Source of the DNA: Halospina denitrificans
Lineage (GTDB): Bacteria; Pseudomonadota; Gammaproteobacteria; Pseudomonadales; Oleiphilaceae
NCBI RefSeq assembly: GCF_004364635.1
Contig: NZ_SOAX01000005.1
Location: forward strand, 62,001-126,000
Reading direction: 5' to 3'
DNA: 64,000 bases
This document shows positions 39,468-49,500 of this stretch, piece by piece; position 1 is the stretch's first letter, and every line of letters starts with the position of its first letter. Position numbers and translations under genes: made by a program. The notes under the pieces were generated by a model. It saw only the letters and a list, made by a program, of their open reading frames with translations. It did not search any database and was not told where the DNA came from.

Positions 39468-40475
39468 TTGCCGGGCCCTGACATCATCATCGCGGTTGAC
39501 GCCATGAGCGGCGACCGGGGCTGTGAGCCGGTGGTCAGGGCCGCGGAATCCGCAGTATCCGAAAACAGGGCCTTGAGGATTGTGCTGCTGGGGAGCAAAG
39601 CAATTCTCGAGGCCTTTTTAATGCGTGACCATGAACGCATCGAAGTAATCGATGCGTCTCAGGTGGTTACCATGGATGAGAGGCCGTCTCACGCACTGCG
39701 CCATAAACAGTCCTCGTCAATGGCTGCGGCGCTTCGCATGGTTGCGGAGGGCCGCGCGGATGGCTGTGTCAGTGCTGGCAACACGGGGGCTCTCATGGCC
39801 ATGGGGCGCAGTATCCTGCGCACCTACCCCGGTATAGACAGGCCCGCGATCATCAAGCGGGTCCCCTCCTTCACCACACCGACCTATGTTCTCGACCTTG
39901 GTGCCAATGTCGATGCTGGCGCGGAGAACCTGTTCCAGTATGCGGTGATGGGTTCACTGATGGCGCGTGCCATTGAGGGTATCGAGAACCCCCGGGTTGC
40001 CCTCCTGAATGTGGGCGCAGAAGACGTGAAGGGCAATGAGCAGGTGCGTCTTGCATCGCACATGCTCGCTTCACAGAGTACTGTTCACTATATCGGCTAT
40101 ATTGAAGGAGATGACCTTTTCCGTGGTGTGGCGGATGTGGTCGTGTGCGATGGATTCGTTGGTAACATTGCCCTGAAAACCGGCGAGGGTGTTGCGGAGT
40201 TGCTCCGCGACCTGATCCGGCTATCCTTCACACGCGGTTGGTATGGACGGCTTATCGGGCTTCTTGCCGCGCCGTTACTCAAGCGGCTCGGGCGCCGTAT
40301 GGATCCCGCCCTGCACAACGGGGCCAGTTTTATTGGCCTGCGGGGCGTGGTCATCAAGAGTCACGGTAACGCGGATACAACGGGGCTGAATGCCGCCATC
40401 CATCAGGCCTGCAGTGAAGTGGAGCAGGGCATACCGAAGCGACTCAGTGAGTCACTGGAACAGATCGACTTTTAA
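39468..40475 (+). CDS. plsX: Phosphate acyltransferase PlsX
   Basis: 335-residue enzyme making acyl-phosphate from acyl-ACP for phospholipid synthesis. IIIAVDAMSGDRGCEPVV, VVTMDERPSHALRHKQSSS, SAGNTGALMAMG and VVCDGFVGNIALKTGEG are PlsX signatures. The normal AMGGD is AMSGD here. The start is probably TTG at 39468, five nt after GAGG that begins at the rpmF stop; no ATG occurs before the conserved core. As in Pseudomonas, fabH is not between plsX and fabD. Confidence 0.94.
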   Translation: MPGPDIIIAVDAMSGDRGCEPVVRAAESAVSENRALRIVLLGSKAILEAFLMRDHERIEVIDASQVVTMDERPSHALRHKQSSSMAAALRMVAEGRADGCVSAGNTGALMAMGRSILRTYPGIDRPAIIKRVPSFTTPTYVLDLGANVDAGAENLFQYAVMGSLMARAIEGIENPRVALLNVGAEDVKGNEQVRLASHMLASQSTVHYIGYIEGDDLFRGVADVVVCDGFVGNIALKTGEGVAELLRDLIRLSFTRGWYGRLIGLLAAPLLKRLGRRMDPALHNGASFIGLRGVVIKSHGNADTTGLNAAIHQACSEVEQGIPKRLSESLEQIDF

Positions 40476-40492
40476 CCAGACAGGGTGCATCA

Positions 40493-41425
40493 ATGCCAAT
40501 AGCTGTTGTATTTCCGGGGCAGGGATCACAGTCCGTTGGAATGCTTTCCGAGGCAGCGGAACAGTGGTCAATTGTGGGTAAAACCTTTGATGAGGCCTCA
40601 GAGGTTCTTGGTTATAACCTCTGGAAGGTCTGCCAGGAAGGACCCCAGGAAAGTCTTAACCGCACGGACATAACCCAGCCCGCGCTTCTCGCCAGTAGTG
40701 TAGCGCTGTGGCGGGTCTGGAATGAGCTTGGAGGCCCGGAGCCAGGGTTTCTCGCCGGGCACAGCCTGGGTGAATACAGTGCGCTTGTGGCCGCGGGTTC
40801 AATTGGTTTTGCGGATGCCGTCGAGCTCGTGCGTGTGCGCGGCGAGGCAATGCTGGGTGCGGTGCCCTCCGGGGACGGGCGCATGGCGGCGATTCTCGGG
40901 CTTGATGATGAGCGGATTATTGCAATCTGCCAGGATCATGTTGCTGACGGAGTGGTTGAGGCCGTGAACTTCAATGCCCCTGGACAGGTTGTTATCGCCG
41001 GCGGACGTGCCGCGGTTGATAAGGTGGCTGATGCCTGCCGCGAGGCCGGTGCCAAGCGGGTGATGCCGCTGGATGTCAGCGTTCCCTCGCACTGTGCCCT
41101 GATGCAGCCAGCCGCGGATCGCATGGCCGGGGCGCTTGCGGGTTGCAGTGTTAGTGACGCGGCAATCCCGGTCGTGCAGAATGTGTCTGCTGCGGCCGTT
41201 ACCGATGCGAATATGATCCGGGAGAACCTGTATTGGCAGCTTATCTCCCCGGTGCGCTGGACTGACTCCGTACGCTATATGGCGGAGCAGGGAGTAACGG
41301 CGATGGCAGAGTCGGGCCCCGGTAAGGTTCTGTCGGGATTGGCGCGCCGTATCGATCGGAATCTTGGCTGTTTCCCTACCGAGACACCGGCTCAGATGGA
41401 ATCAGCTCTGGAGGGCTGCCGTTAA
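40493..41425 (+). CDS. fabD: Malonyl-CoA:ACP transacylase
   Basis: 310 residues. Transfers malonyl from CoA to ACP. VVFPGQGSQSVGM at the N-terminus, GHSLGEYSALVAAG with nucleophile Ser91, and the conserved catalytic His in DVSVPSHCALM. Normal length. Lies 17 nt after plsX and 34 nt before fabG in one operon. Confidence 0.96.
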   Translation: MPIAVVFPGQGSQSVGMLSEAAEQWSIVGKTFDEASEVLGYNLWKVCQEGPQESLNRTDITQPALLASSVALWRVWNELGGPEPGFLAGHSLGEYSALVAAGSIGFADAVELVRVRGEAMLGAVPSGDGRMAAILGLDDERIIAICQDHVADGVVEAVNFNAPGQVVIAGGRAAVDKVADACREAGAKRVMPLDVSVPSHCALMQPAADRMAGALAGCSVSDAAIPVVQNVSAAAVTDANMIRENLYWQLISPVRWTDSVRYMAEQGVTAMAESGPGKVLSGLARRIDRNLGCFPTETPAQMESALEGCR

Positions 41426-41459
41426 ACGGCAGGGTCACGAACAACAACAGGAGATGAGG

Positions 41460-42200
41460 ATGCTTCAGGGGCAGGTGGTACTGGTTACGGGTGCCAGCCG
41501 TGGCATCGGTAAGGCCATACTGGAAGGTTTTGGCCGTGCTGGAGCCACGGTGATCGGCACGGCCACATCGGAATCGGGGGCCTCCGGTATTTCCCACGAA
41601 CTGGGCAAGGAAGGCTGGAATGGTGACGGTATTGTAATGAACGTTGGCGACCCGGAGAGTGTCTCTGCGGGAATCAGCCAGGTCACCCAGGCCTATGGGG
41701 CGCCTTCCGTGCTGGTAAACAACGCGGGCATTACCCGTGATGGCCTGGTCATGCGGATGAAGACGGATGACTGGGAGGATGTGATCAGCACGAATCTGTC
41801 AGCGGCCTATCGTACGAGTCAGGCCGTATTGAAAGGTATGATGAAGGCGCGTTGGGGGCGTATCATCAATATCAGTTCCGTGGTTGCCTCCATGGGAAAC
41901 CCCGGACAGGTGAACTATGCGGCGAGCAAGGCCGGTGTTGAAGGTCTGACACGCTCACTTGCCCGGGAAGTGGCCAGTCGCGGCATAACCGTCAATGCGA
42001 TCGCTCCCGGGTTCATCGAGACGGATATGACCCGGGCCCTTGACGACAAGCAGCGTGAAGCCATGCTGTCCGCGATCCCCGCCGGGCGGCTGGGAGAGGC
42101 TTCGGAAGTTGCTGAACTGGCGGTCTTTCTGGCTTCCGGCGCAGCAGGTTACATCAATGGTGAAACCATTAATGTCAATGGCGGCATGTATATGAATTAA
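41460..42200 (+). CDS. fabG: 3-oxoacyl-ACP reductase FabG
   Basis: 246-residue short-chain dehydrogenase that reduces beta-ketoacyl-ACP with NADPH. GASRGIGKAI is the cofactor loop, NNAGITRDGL, the catalytic Ser in INISSVVAS and YAASKAGVEG (Tyr/Lys) complete the active site, and it ends GETINVNGGMYMN as usual. The ATG at 41460 with GGAG six nt upstream is used; longer in-frame readings overlap fabD. Confidence 0.97.
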   Translation: MLQGQVVLVTGASRGIGKAILEGFGRAGATVIGTATSESGASGISHELGKEGWNGDGIVMNVGDPESVSAGISQVTQAYGAPSVLVNNAGITRDGLVMRMKTDDWEDVISTNLSAAYRTSQAVLKGMMKARWGRIINISSVVASMGNPGQVNYAASKAGVEGLTRSLAREVASRGITVNAIAPGFIETDMTRALDDKQREAMLSAIPAGRLGEASEVAELAVFLASGAAGYINGETINVNGGMYMN

Positions 42201-42332
42201 ACGGTTTATAGTGCGTGTTGTAGGCGCGGTATAAACATCGGAATACCCCCGCTCTGGTTCGCTTGTCTGCCGGGGGGGATTCAACTAAACTGGCACGCCA
42301 GCACAGCTTGGTGAAGAAAAAAAGAGGACATT

Positions 42333-42566
42333 ATGAGTACAATTGAAGAGCGCGTTAAGAAGATCGTTTGTGAGCAGCTTGGTGTGAAGGAATCCGAAGT
42401 CCAGAGCACCTCTTCCTTTGTGGAAGACCTTGGGGCCGATTCCCTGGATACGGTTGAGCTGGTCATGGCGTTGGAAGAGGAATTCGAAACTGAGATTCCC
42501 GACGAAGAGGCCGAAAAGCTCACAACGGTGAAGGACGCGGTCGACTATATTGAGTCGCACACCTGA
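42333..42566 (+). CDS. acpP: Acyl carrier protein
   Basis: 77-residue acidic carrier. The phosphopantetheine attachment serine is Ser37 in [20 protein letters not shown]. It is separated from fabG by 132 bp, which may contain its own promoter, and is followed by a strong terminator before fabF. High expression relative to neighbours is therefore expected. Confidence 0.98.
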   Translation: MSTIEERVKKIVCEQLGVKESEVQSTSSFVEDLGADSLDTVELVMALEEEFETEIPDEEAEKLTTVKDAVDYIESHT

Positions 42567-42592
42567 AACGCGCCCTGTTCAGACACCAGGCC

Positions 42593-42623
42593 AAAAGCCG
42601 CCCCGGAACAGGGCGGCTTTTTT
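42593..42623 (+). terminator. Rho-independent terminator between acpP and fabF
   Basis: AAAAGCCGCCC (42593-42603) pairs with GGGCGGCTTTT around CGGAACA, followed by more T to 42623. It should reduce read-through from acpP into fabF. Confidence 0.85.
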
Positions 42624-42666
42624 AATGGATAGCCCGCCCTGGGCACTGTGTTGAAGAGGTTCCTCT

Positions 42667-43914
42667 ATGGCCGCAAGGCGTGTGGTTTTGACGGGATGCG
42701 GGGCCGTGTCGCCACTTGGCAATACGGTCGCCGATAACTGGAAGGCGATTGCCGCCGGAGAAAGCGGTATCGGGCCGATCGAGCGGTTCAATACTGAGGG
42801 ATACTCAACCCGGATTGGCGGTGCGATACGCAACCTGGAGGTCAGTGATTACCTCCCTCCCAAAGACATCCGCAAGATGGATGCCTTTATCCAGTACGGA
42901 CTTATTGCCGCTTACGAGGCCATTGAAACGAGTGGCCTCATGATCGGGGATGGACCGGATCCCGACCGTGTGGGTTGCGCCATTGGCTCGGGCATCGGCG
43001 GTCTGGAGTATATCGAGAAGAACTTCCATGCCCTTAGGGATCACGGGCCTCGTCGCGTGTCTCCGTTTTTTGTTCCCGGATCCGTGATCAATATGGTCGC
43101 CGGAAATCTCGCCATCCAGTATGGCTTCTGCGGCCCCAATATCGCGATTACCACGGCCTGTACCACCGGGACCCATAACATTGGGTATGCGGCACGCACC
43201 ATCGCCTATGGCGATGCGGATGTGATGATCGCCGGCGGCGCCGAGATGGCGACAACGCCGACAGGCCTGGCTGCGTTCGCCTCGGCGCGTGCCCTTTCAA
43301 CCCGCAATGAGGAGCCGGAAAAGGCCAGCCGTCCCTGGGATCGGGGGCGGGATGGCTTTGTGCTGAGTGACGGTGCCGGCGCCGTTGTGCTTGAGGAGCT
43401 TGAGCATGCACGGGCCCGGGGTGCCACAATCCTCGCGGAAGTGGCGGGTTTCGGGATGAGTGACGATGCCCATCATATAACCTCCCCGCCGGAGGACGGG
43501 CGTGGCGCGGCCAAGGCCATGAGTAATGCCCTGCGTGATGCCGGGATGGAGCCGGAGCAGGTGGACTACGTCAACGCCCACGGCACCAGCACGACGGTGG
43601 GGGATGTGGCGGAAGTGGCCGCGGTCAAGAGTGTCTTCGGTAGCCACGCCCGGAACCTGTCGGTCAGCAGTACCAAGTCAATGACCGGTCACCTTCTCGG
43701 CGCCGCGGGCGCGGTCGAGGCCATCTACTGTGCGCTGGCCATTCGGGATGGCCTGCTGCCTCCGACGATCAACCTTGATGACCCCGATGACGGCTGTGAC
43801 CTGGATTTTGTACCGCACAAAGCCAGGCACTCGGTTGTCAACGTGGCGCTCTCGAATTCGTTTGGTTTCGGGGGAACCAACGGGACCCTGATCCTGCGAC
43901 GCCCGGAGCCGTAA
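42667..43914 (+). CDS. fabF: 3-oxoacyl-ACP synthase II
   Basis: 415-residue condensing enzyme. The catalytic cysteine is Cys165 in [13 protein letters not shown]; the two histidines are in [11 protein letters not shown] and [11 protein letters not shown]. It elongates acyl-ACP with malonyl-ACP and is important for cis-vaccenate formation. Its TAA stop overlaps the pabC ATG (TAATG). Confidence 0.97.
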   Translation: MAARRVVLTGCGAVSPLGNTVADNWKAIAAGESGIGPIERFNTEGYSTRIGGAIRNLEVSDYLPPKDIRKMDAFIQYGLIAAYEAIETSGLMIGDGPDPDRVGCAIGSGIGGLEYIEKNFHALRDHGPRRVSPFFVPGSVINMVAGNLAIQYGFCGPNIAITTACTTGTHNIGYAARTIAYGDADVMIAGGAEMATTPTGLAAFASARALSTRNEEPEKASRPWDRGRDGFVLSDGAGAVVLEELEHARARGATILAEVAGFGMSDDAHHITSPPEDGRGAAKAMSNALRDAGMEPEQVDYVNAHGTSTTVGDVAEVAAVKSVFGSHARNLSVSSTKSMTGHLLGAAGAVEAIYCALAIRDGLLPPTINLDDPDDGCDLDFVPHKARHSVVNVALSNSFGFGGTNGTLILRRPEP

Positions 43915-44747
43915 TGACCCGGGGTATTGAGTGGGTCTGGGCTGATAACGGTGATTCTGTCCCGCCAGACGATCGGGGGCTTGCCTATGGTCAGGGTGTT
44001 TTTGAAACCATGCGCCTGGAGCCGGAAGGTCTGTTGCTGGAACAATACCATCGTGAGCGTCTGCTCCATGGCTGCCATGCGTTGGGAATTCCCTTCCATA
44101 GTGACGGCTTCGCGCAATGGCGGGCCGCTGCTAGTCAGCGGGGCCTGCTTGATGCGCCGGGAGCGGGCCGGTTCCTGAAGCTGACGGTTACGGCAGGGTC
44201 CGGCGGTAGAGGGTACCGTATGCCGCCGGCGCCCCGCGCCCGGGTTATTACGGCGACAGCGCCTCTGCCACAATCCCCCCTTCCGGGCGAACCGATTCGG
44301 GTTCGCGGTTGCCGGCAGTGCGTTCAGCCCCGGGTTGAACGCCAGGGCCTGAAAACGCTGGACAGGCTGGATCAGGTGCTCGCCAGTATGGAGCTTGCCA
44401 GCGATGACTTCGAAGGACTCATGAACGATTCCAATGGCTATCCTTTGGAGGGAACCCGGAGCAATATCTTTGTTCTGATGGGGGACACGCTGGTGACACC
44501 ACCGGCTGAGCGTGTTGCTGTGCACGGAACACTGCGCCGCTGGCTGGGCGTGCCCCTTCCTGAATTGGGCCTGCGGTTGGTGGAGGGGGATCTCACGCGC
44601 GCTATAATCCAGAAGAATGGGCTTATGCTTGGCAACAGTGTCATGGGCCTGGTCAACGCCACAGTGCTGGATGATCATCCACTTCCGGTCACCGATGACG
44701 CCGCGCGGCTACAAGAGAGTGTTATCAATTGGTTGGGGCTTGCCTGA
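43914..44747 (+). CDS. pabC: Aminodeoxychorismate lyase
   Basis: 277-residue PLP enzyme of fold type IV that releases pyruvate from 4-amino-4-deoxychorismate to give p-aminobenzoate for folate. DRGLAYGQGVFETMR, the PLP lysine in RQGLKTLDRLDQV (about Lys147) and EGTRSNIFVL are typical. The gene is coupled to fabF (TAATG) and to mltG (TGATG). Confidence 0.93.
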   Translation: MTRGIEWVWADNGDSVPPDDRGLAYGQGVFETMRLEPEGLLLEQYHRERLLHGCHALGIPFHSDGFAQWRAAASQRGLLDAPGAGRFLKLTVTAGSGGRGYRMPPAPRARVITATAPLPQSPLPGEPIRVRGCRQCVQPRVERQGLKTLDRLDQVLASMELASDDFEGLMNDSNGYPLEGTRSNIFVLMGDTLVTPPAERVAVHGTLRRWLGVPLPELGLRLVEGDLTRAIIQKNGLMLGNSVMGLVNATVLDDHPLPVTDDAARLQESVINWLGLA

Positions 44748-45817
44748 TGCGTTTCAGATACCTGGTTGCGGTTGCATTCGTGGCGCTAATCCTTGGCGTC
44801 ACGGCCGCCGGCGTTTTCCTTTATGAGAAGCTCTCCGCTCTCGAAGAACCGATAGTTCTGTCGGAACCAGCGTTCATCGAACTTCAGCGCGGTACGTCTT
44901 TTATTGGCCTGGCAAGGGAGCTCGAGCGGCGGGGTTTCGTTGAGGATGCTTTATGGATGCGAATCAGGGGGCGGCTTGAACCGGAATTGACCGGCATCCA
45001 GTCCGGCTATTACCAGCTCGAGCCCGGCATGTCGGCGCTTGACCTGGTCCGCCGAATTGTCCGTGGTGAGACGCATACCTGGTCGGTGCGCCTGCCGGAG
45101 GGGTGGACGTTTTCCCGTATCCGCGAACGGCTGAAGGAGCAGGAGCATCTGGGCCAGGTCCTGGACGAGGTGCCACCCAGGGCGGTCATGGAGAAACTGG
45201 GTAAAGAGGATATGCATCCCGAGGGTTGGTTCTTCCCGGCAAGCTATGAGTATCAAAAGGGCGACACCGACCTTGATGTTCTGCGACAGGCCCATGAGCG
45301 GATGACGTCCGTGCTGTCGCGCGCCTGGGCATCGCGGGCCGATGATCTCCCCTTCGACTCGGCCTATGAGGCGCTCATTCTTGCCTCGATCATTGAGCTC
45401 GAGACGCCATTGTCGAAAGAGAAGCCCCGGGTCGCCGGCGTCTTCGTGCGCCGGCTTGAGCGCGGAATGCGGCTGCAGACGGATCCCACCGTCATCTATG
45501 GGATGGGCGAGAGCTATGACGGGCGGATTGGCAGCTCCGACCTGCGTGAAAACACTTCGCACAATACCTACAGGATTGATGGCCTACCGCCGACGCCCAT
45601 CGGCATGCCGGGTGAAGCCGCGATTCAGGCCGCGGTTAATCCTGCGGAGGGGGAGGCCCTGTATTTCGTAGCCCGTGGTGACGGGTCCCATTATTTTTCG
45701 CGGACCCTGGAAGAACATAACAAGGCGGTCCGGCGTTTTCAGCTTAATCGTGGCGAGGACTATCGCTCCTTCCCAGCCCCTGCTCCGGATGCAAGCGAGG
45801 ACGGTACGGATGAATGA
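44747..45817 (+). CDS. mltG: Endolytic murein transglycosylase MltG
   Basis: 356 residues. An N-terminal transmembrane helix (about 5-26) is followed by a LysM-like region and the YceG catalytic domain. The catalytic Glu is Glu217 in LASIIELETPLSKEK, followed by RLERGMRLQTDPTVIYG and NTYRIDGLPPTPI. It cleaves nascent glycan strands at the inner membrane. The ATG at 44747 overlaps the pabC stop; its own stop overlaps tmk. Confidence 0.96.
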   Translation: MRFRYLVAVAFVALILGVTAAGVFLYEKLSALEEPIVLSEPAFIELQRGTSFIGLARELERRGFVEDALWMRIRGRLEPELTGIQSGYYQLEPGMSALDLVRRIVRGETHTWSVRLPEGWTFSRIRERLKEQEHLGQVLDEVPPRAVMEKLGKEDMHPEGWFFPASYEYQKGDTDLDVLRQAHERMTSVLSRAWASRADDLPFDSAYEALILASIIELETPLSKEKPRVAGVFVRRLERGMRLQTDPTVIYGMGESYDGRIGSSDLRENTSHNTYRIDGLPPTPIGMPGEAAIQAAVNPAEGEALYFVARGDGSHYFSRTLEEHNKAVRRFQLNRGEDYRSFPAPAPDASEDGTDE

Positions 45818-46451
45818 CGGTGGTCGGGGACTCTTTATCACCTTTGAGGGCACCGAGGGCGTTGGCAAATCCACCGCGATCCGTCTTGTGTCGGAGTATC
45901 TGACGAATCGTGGCATTGACCACCGGGTTACCCGAGAGCCCGGTGGAACCCCATTGGCGGAGGAAATCAGAGCCCTGCTTCTTGCTTCCCGCGAGGAGGC
46001 AGTGGACCCGACCACTGAATTGCTCCTGATGTTCGCGGCCCGGGCCCAGCACCTGGCCCGCCTGATCCGCCCCAGCCTCGACGGTGGGCAATGGGTGCTG
46101 TGTGACCGCTTCACTGATGCCACCTACGCCTACCAGGGCGGCGGACGCAACCTTGACGCGGAGCTAGTAGCAACCCTGGAGCAATTGGTTCAGGGGGATC
46201 TGAGGCCGGATCGAATCTTCTGGCTGGATGCGCCGGTGGCAAAAGGCATGGAGCGGATATCTGACCGCGCCGGCGGTAAGGATCGCTTCGAGACCGAGCG
46301 GGAACGATTTTTTGAGCGTGTACGCGCTGTCTACCGGGAGCGGGCACAGACCCTTCCGGAGGCCTACCGCCGGATTGATGCCGCCCAGCCACTGGAGGTG
46401 GTTGAGCAGGCCCTATACCGGGAAACGGCTTCATTGATTGACCGTTGGTAA
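45810..46451 (+). CDS. tmk: Thymidylate kinase
   Basis: 213 residues. Phosphorylates dTMP to dTDP. P-loop EGTEGVGKST at 13-22, the substrate motif TREPGGTPLAEEIR and the CDRFTDATYAYQGGGR segment are standard. The ATG at 45810 overlaps the mltG stop by 8 nt. In relatives holB follows; here the cluster ends and putA begins about 108 nt later. Confidence 0.96.
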   Translation: MNDGGRGLFITFEGTEGVGKSTAIRLVSEYLTNRGIDHRVTREPGGTPLAEEIRALLLASREEAVDPTTELLLMFAARAQHLARLIRPSLDGGQWVLCDRFTDATYAYQGGGRNLDAELVATLEQLVQGDLRPDRIFWLDAPVAKGMERISDRAGGKDRFETERERFFERVRAVYRERAQTLPEAYRRIDAAQPLEVVEQALYRETASLIDRW

Positions 46452-46559
46452 CATAACGTTTGATTCCCGTGCACTTCTGTTAATCCTCTGCTTTAATGAC
46501 CTGATCGGGTAAGTAAATCTCAATCCGTGACGCCCGTCATTGAGTGGAGGTCCTTCTTT

Positions 46560-49500
46560 ATGTATGAAGCCAGTCGGGTGCTCGACCCGTCGTTCCCCCG
46601 CGACGATCTGGATTACCTCTGGCAGGGAATCGTCGAGAACCACTACACAGATGAATCGGCCTATCTCGAGTCCCTTCTCGCCATCTCGGAGCCCAGTGAT
46701 CGCGAACGCCAGGCCATCGCGGACCGGGCCACTGGATTGATCCGCAAGGTGCGCGAGCAGGACGACTCCGTTCACATGGTGGACGCGCTGCTCCAGGAGT
46801 ACAGCCTGGACACCGAGGAGGGCATCCTGCTCATGTGTCTGGCCGAGGCGCTCATCCGCATCCCCGACGCGCATACCGCCGATGCCCTCATCCGGGACAA
46901 GATGGGGGATGCGGACTGGAACAAGCACCTTGGTCGCAGCGAATCGGTGATGGTTAACGCCTCAACCTGGGGCATGCTCCTTACCGGCCGTGTTGTACGC
47001 ATGGACCCGGGGCTTGACGGCCATCCCAAGTCGATCTGGCACAAACTGGTGAATCGCTGCGGCGAGCCTGTGATCCGAAAGGCCATGTATCAGGCCATGG
47101 CCATCATGGGTCGTCAGTTCGTGCTTGGCCGGGATATTGATGAAGCGCTTCACGAAGGGCGCCAGTACCGGAACCAAGGTTATACCTATTCGTTTGATAT
47201 GCTGGGTGAGGCGGCGCTGAATGACTCCGATTCGTCGCGTTATTTCAATGATTACTGGAGCGCCATCGAGTCTGTGGGCAGCGACAGCTATCCCCGCGGC
47301 GAGCAGTCCATGCCATCGGTGTCCATCAAGCTGTCAGCGCTGCACCCACGGTATGAGCGTGCACAGCAGGACCGGGTGCACAAGGAACTTACCACGCGGC
47401 TTCTCAGACTGGTCCGTTTTGCCCGCGAAAAGGGCGTTCCCTTGACGGTGGATGCCGAGGAGATGGACCGCCTGGAACTGTCCCTGGAGGTGTTCCGGAC
47501 GGTCTATGAATCGGATGCCTGTCGGGGCTGGGGGGAATTCGGCCTGGCGGTACAGGCCTACTCGAAGCCGGCGTTGCCGGTGCTGTGCTGGATTGCGGCC
47601 CTGGCGCGCAAGCAGGGCGATCGCATCCCGGTTCGTCTGGTCAAGGGCGCGTATTGGGATACCGAAGTCAAGCACGCGCAGGTGCTGGGCGTGGAAAGCT
47701 ACCCGGTCTATACGCGCAAGGAAGGGACGGATGTCTGTTTTCTGGCCTGCGCGCGTTTCCTGCTCAGTGAGTACGCCCAGGGCCATATCTTCCCGCAGTT
47801 CGCCAGCCACAATGCGCACACGGTCGCCTCCATCCTGAACATGGCCGAGGAAAACGGCGCCGACTACGAATTCCAGCGCCTTCATGGCATGGGTGACGCG
47901 CTCTATGCGGTTGTCATGCAGGAAGTCCCCAAGATTCCGGTCCGCATCTATGCACCGGTTGGTGCTCACAAGGACCTGCTCCCTTACCTGGTTCGACGGC
48001 TGCTGGAAAATGGCGCCAACTCCTCCTTCGTCCATCGACTCGTGGATGCGGAGACGCCCATCGAGGACCTTGTAGGTCATCCCGCCGATGCGCTGCGCTC
48101 ACACGAGCAGTTCCCGGATCTGCGCATTCCGCGCCCGTCCGGTATCTACGGGGAGGAGCGGCGCAACTCCCGGGGGCATAACCTGGCGGTTCTCTCCGAA
48201 CTCAATCCATTCATGGAAGGTCTCCGCAAGTGGTCATCCCATGAATGGCAGGCCACGCCCATCGTTAATGGTGAGCGGTGCAAGTCCGATGCCCGTACGA
48301 CCGTGACCTGCCCCCATGACCAGTCCCGCAAAGCGGGCATCATGAGCTGGAGCCGGCCGGATCTGGTTGAAAAGGCGTTGAAGACGGCTCATGAGTCATT
48401 CGAGGGCTGGAATCAGACACCGGCTGAACAACGGGCCCGTTGTCTGGAAGCCTACGCCGACCGCATGGAAGCGAACGAGCACGAACTGATCGCCCTGTGC
48501 AGCCGGGAAGCTGGTAAATCGCTGCTTGATGGTATCGCAGAGGTGCGCGAAGCGGTGGATTTCTGTCGCTATTACGCCATGCAGGCACGTCGCCAGTTTG
48601 CCGAGCCCATGGAGATGCCGGGGCCAACAGGGGAATCCAACGAGTATTACCTGGAAGGGCGGGGTGTGTTCCTGTGCATCAGCCCCTGGAACTTCCCGCT
48701 GGCGATTTTTACCGGCCAGATCATGGCGGCATTGGCTGCCGGCAATACGGTGCTTGCCAAGCCCGCCGAGCAGGCATCACTCATTGCCTATCGGGCGACG
48801 GAGCTGATGCTGGAGGCCGGTTTCCCGCCCGGTGTCATCCAGCTGATACCAGGAGAGGGGGCGGGCATCGGCAAGCAGGTGCTTTCGGACCCGAGGCTCG
48901 CCGGGGTTACTTTCACCGGTTCCACAACCGTTGCCCACATCATCAGCCAGACCTTGGCCGCGAGGAAAGGTCCCATCATTCCGTTGATCGCGGAAACCGG
49001 GGGCCAGAACGCGATGATCGTCGACAGCAGCGCGCTGCCGGAACAGGTGGTCAAGGATGTGATCATGTCCGCCTTTGGCAGTGCCGGTCAGCGCTGTTCC
49101 GCGCTGAGGGTGCTCTATGTCCAGGACGATGTTGCGGATGCCATTGAGGAAACCCTCGCCGGAGCGATGCGGGACCTCAGGCTGGGTGATCCGGAAAAGC
49201 TTGAGACGGACGTCGGGCCGGTGATTGACCGCGACTCCTACCGCGTCCTGATGGGGCATGTGGAGGAACTCAGGGCGTCTCACCGCATTGTGGGAGAGGC
49301 GCCGCTGGCGGATAGCTGTGAGAGGGGCTTCTTTGTGCCCCCGGTCGCCTATGAGATCACCAGCATCGAGTCGCTGGACCAGGAGTATTTCGGGCCGATC
49401 CTGCACGTTGTGCGGTATGACGCTCAGGATCTGGATAAAGTGATTGATGAAATCAATGGCGCCGGCTATGGGCTGACCCTGGGCATTCACAGCCGAAGCG

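Noticed and set aside
39468-40475. Missing fabH between plsX and fabD as a deletion
   Set aside because: Pseudomonas-type clusters also run plsX-fabD-fabG without fabH, so this is a normal arrangement.
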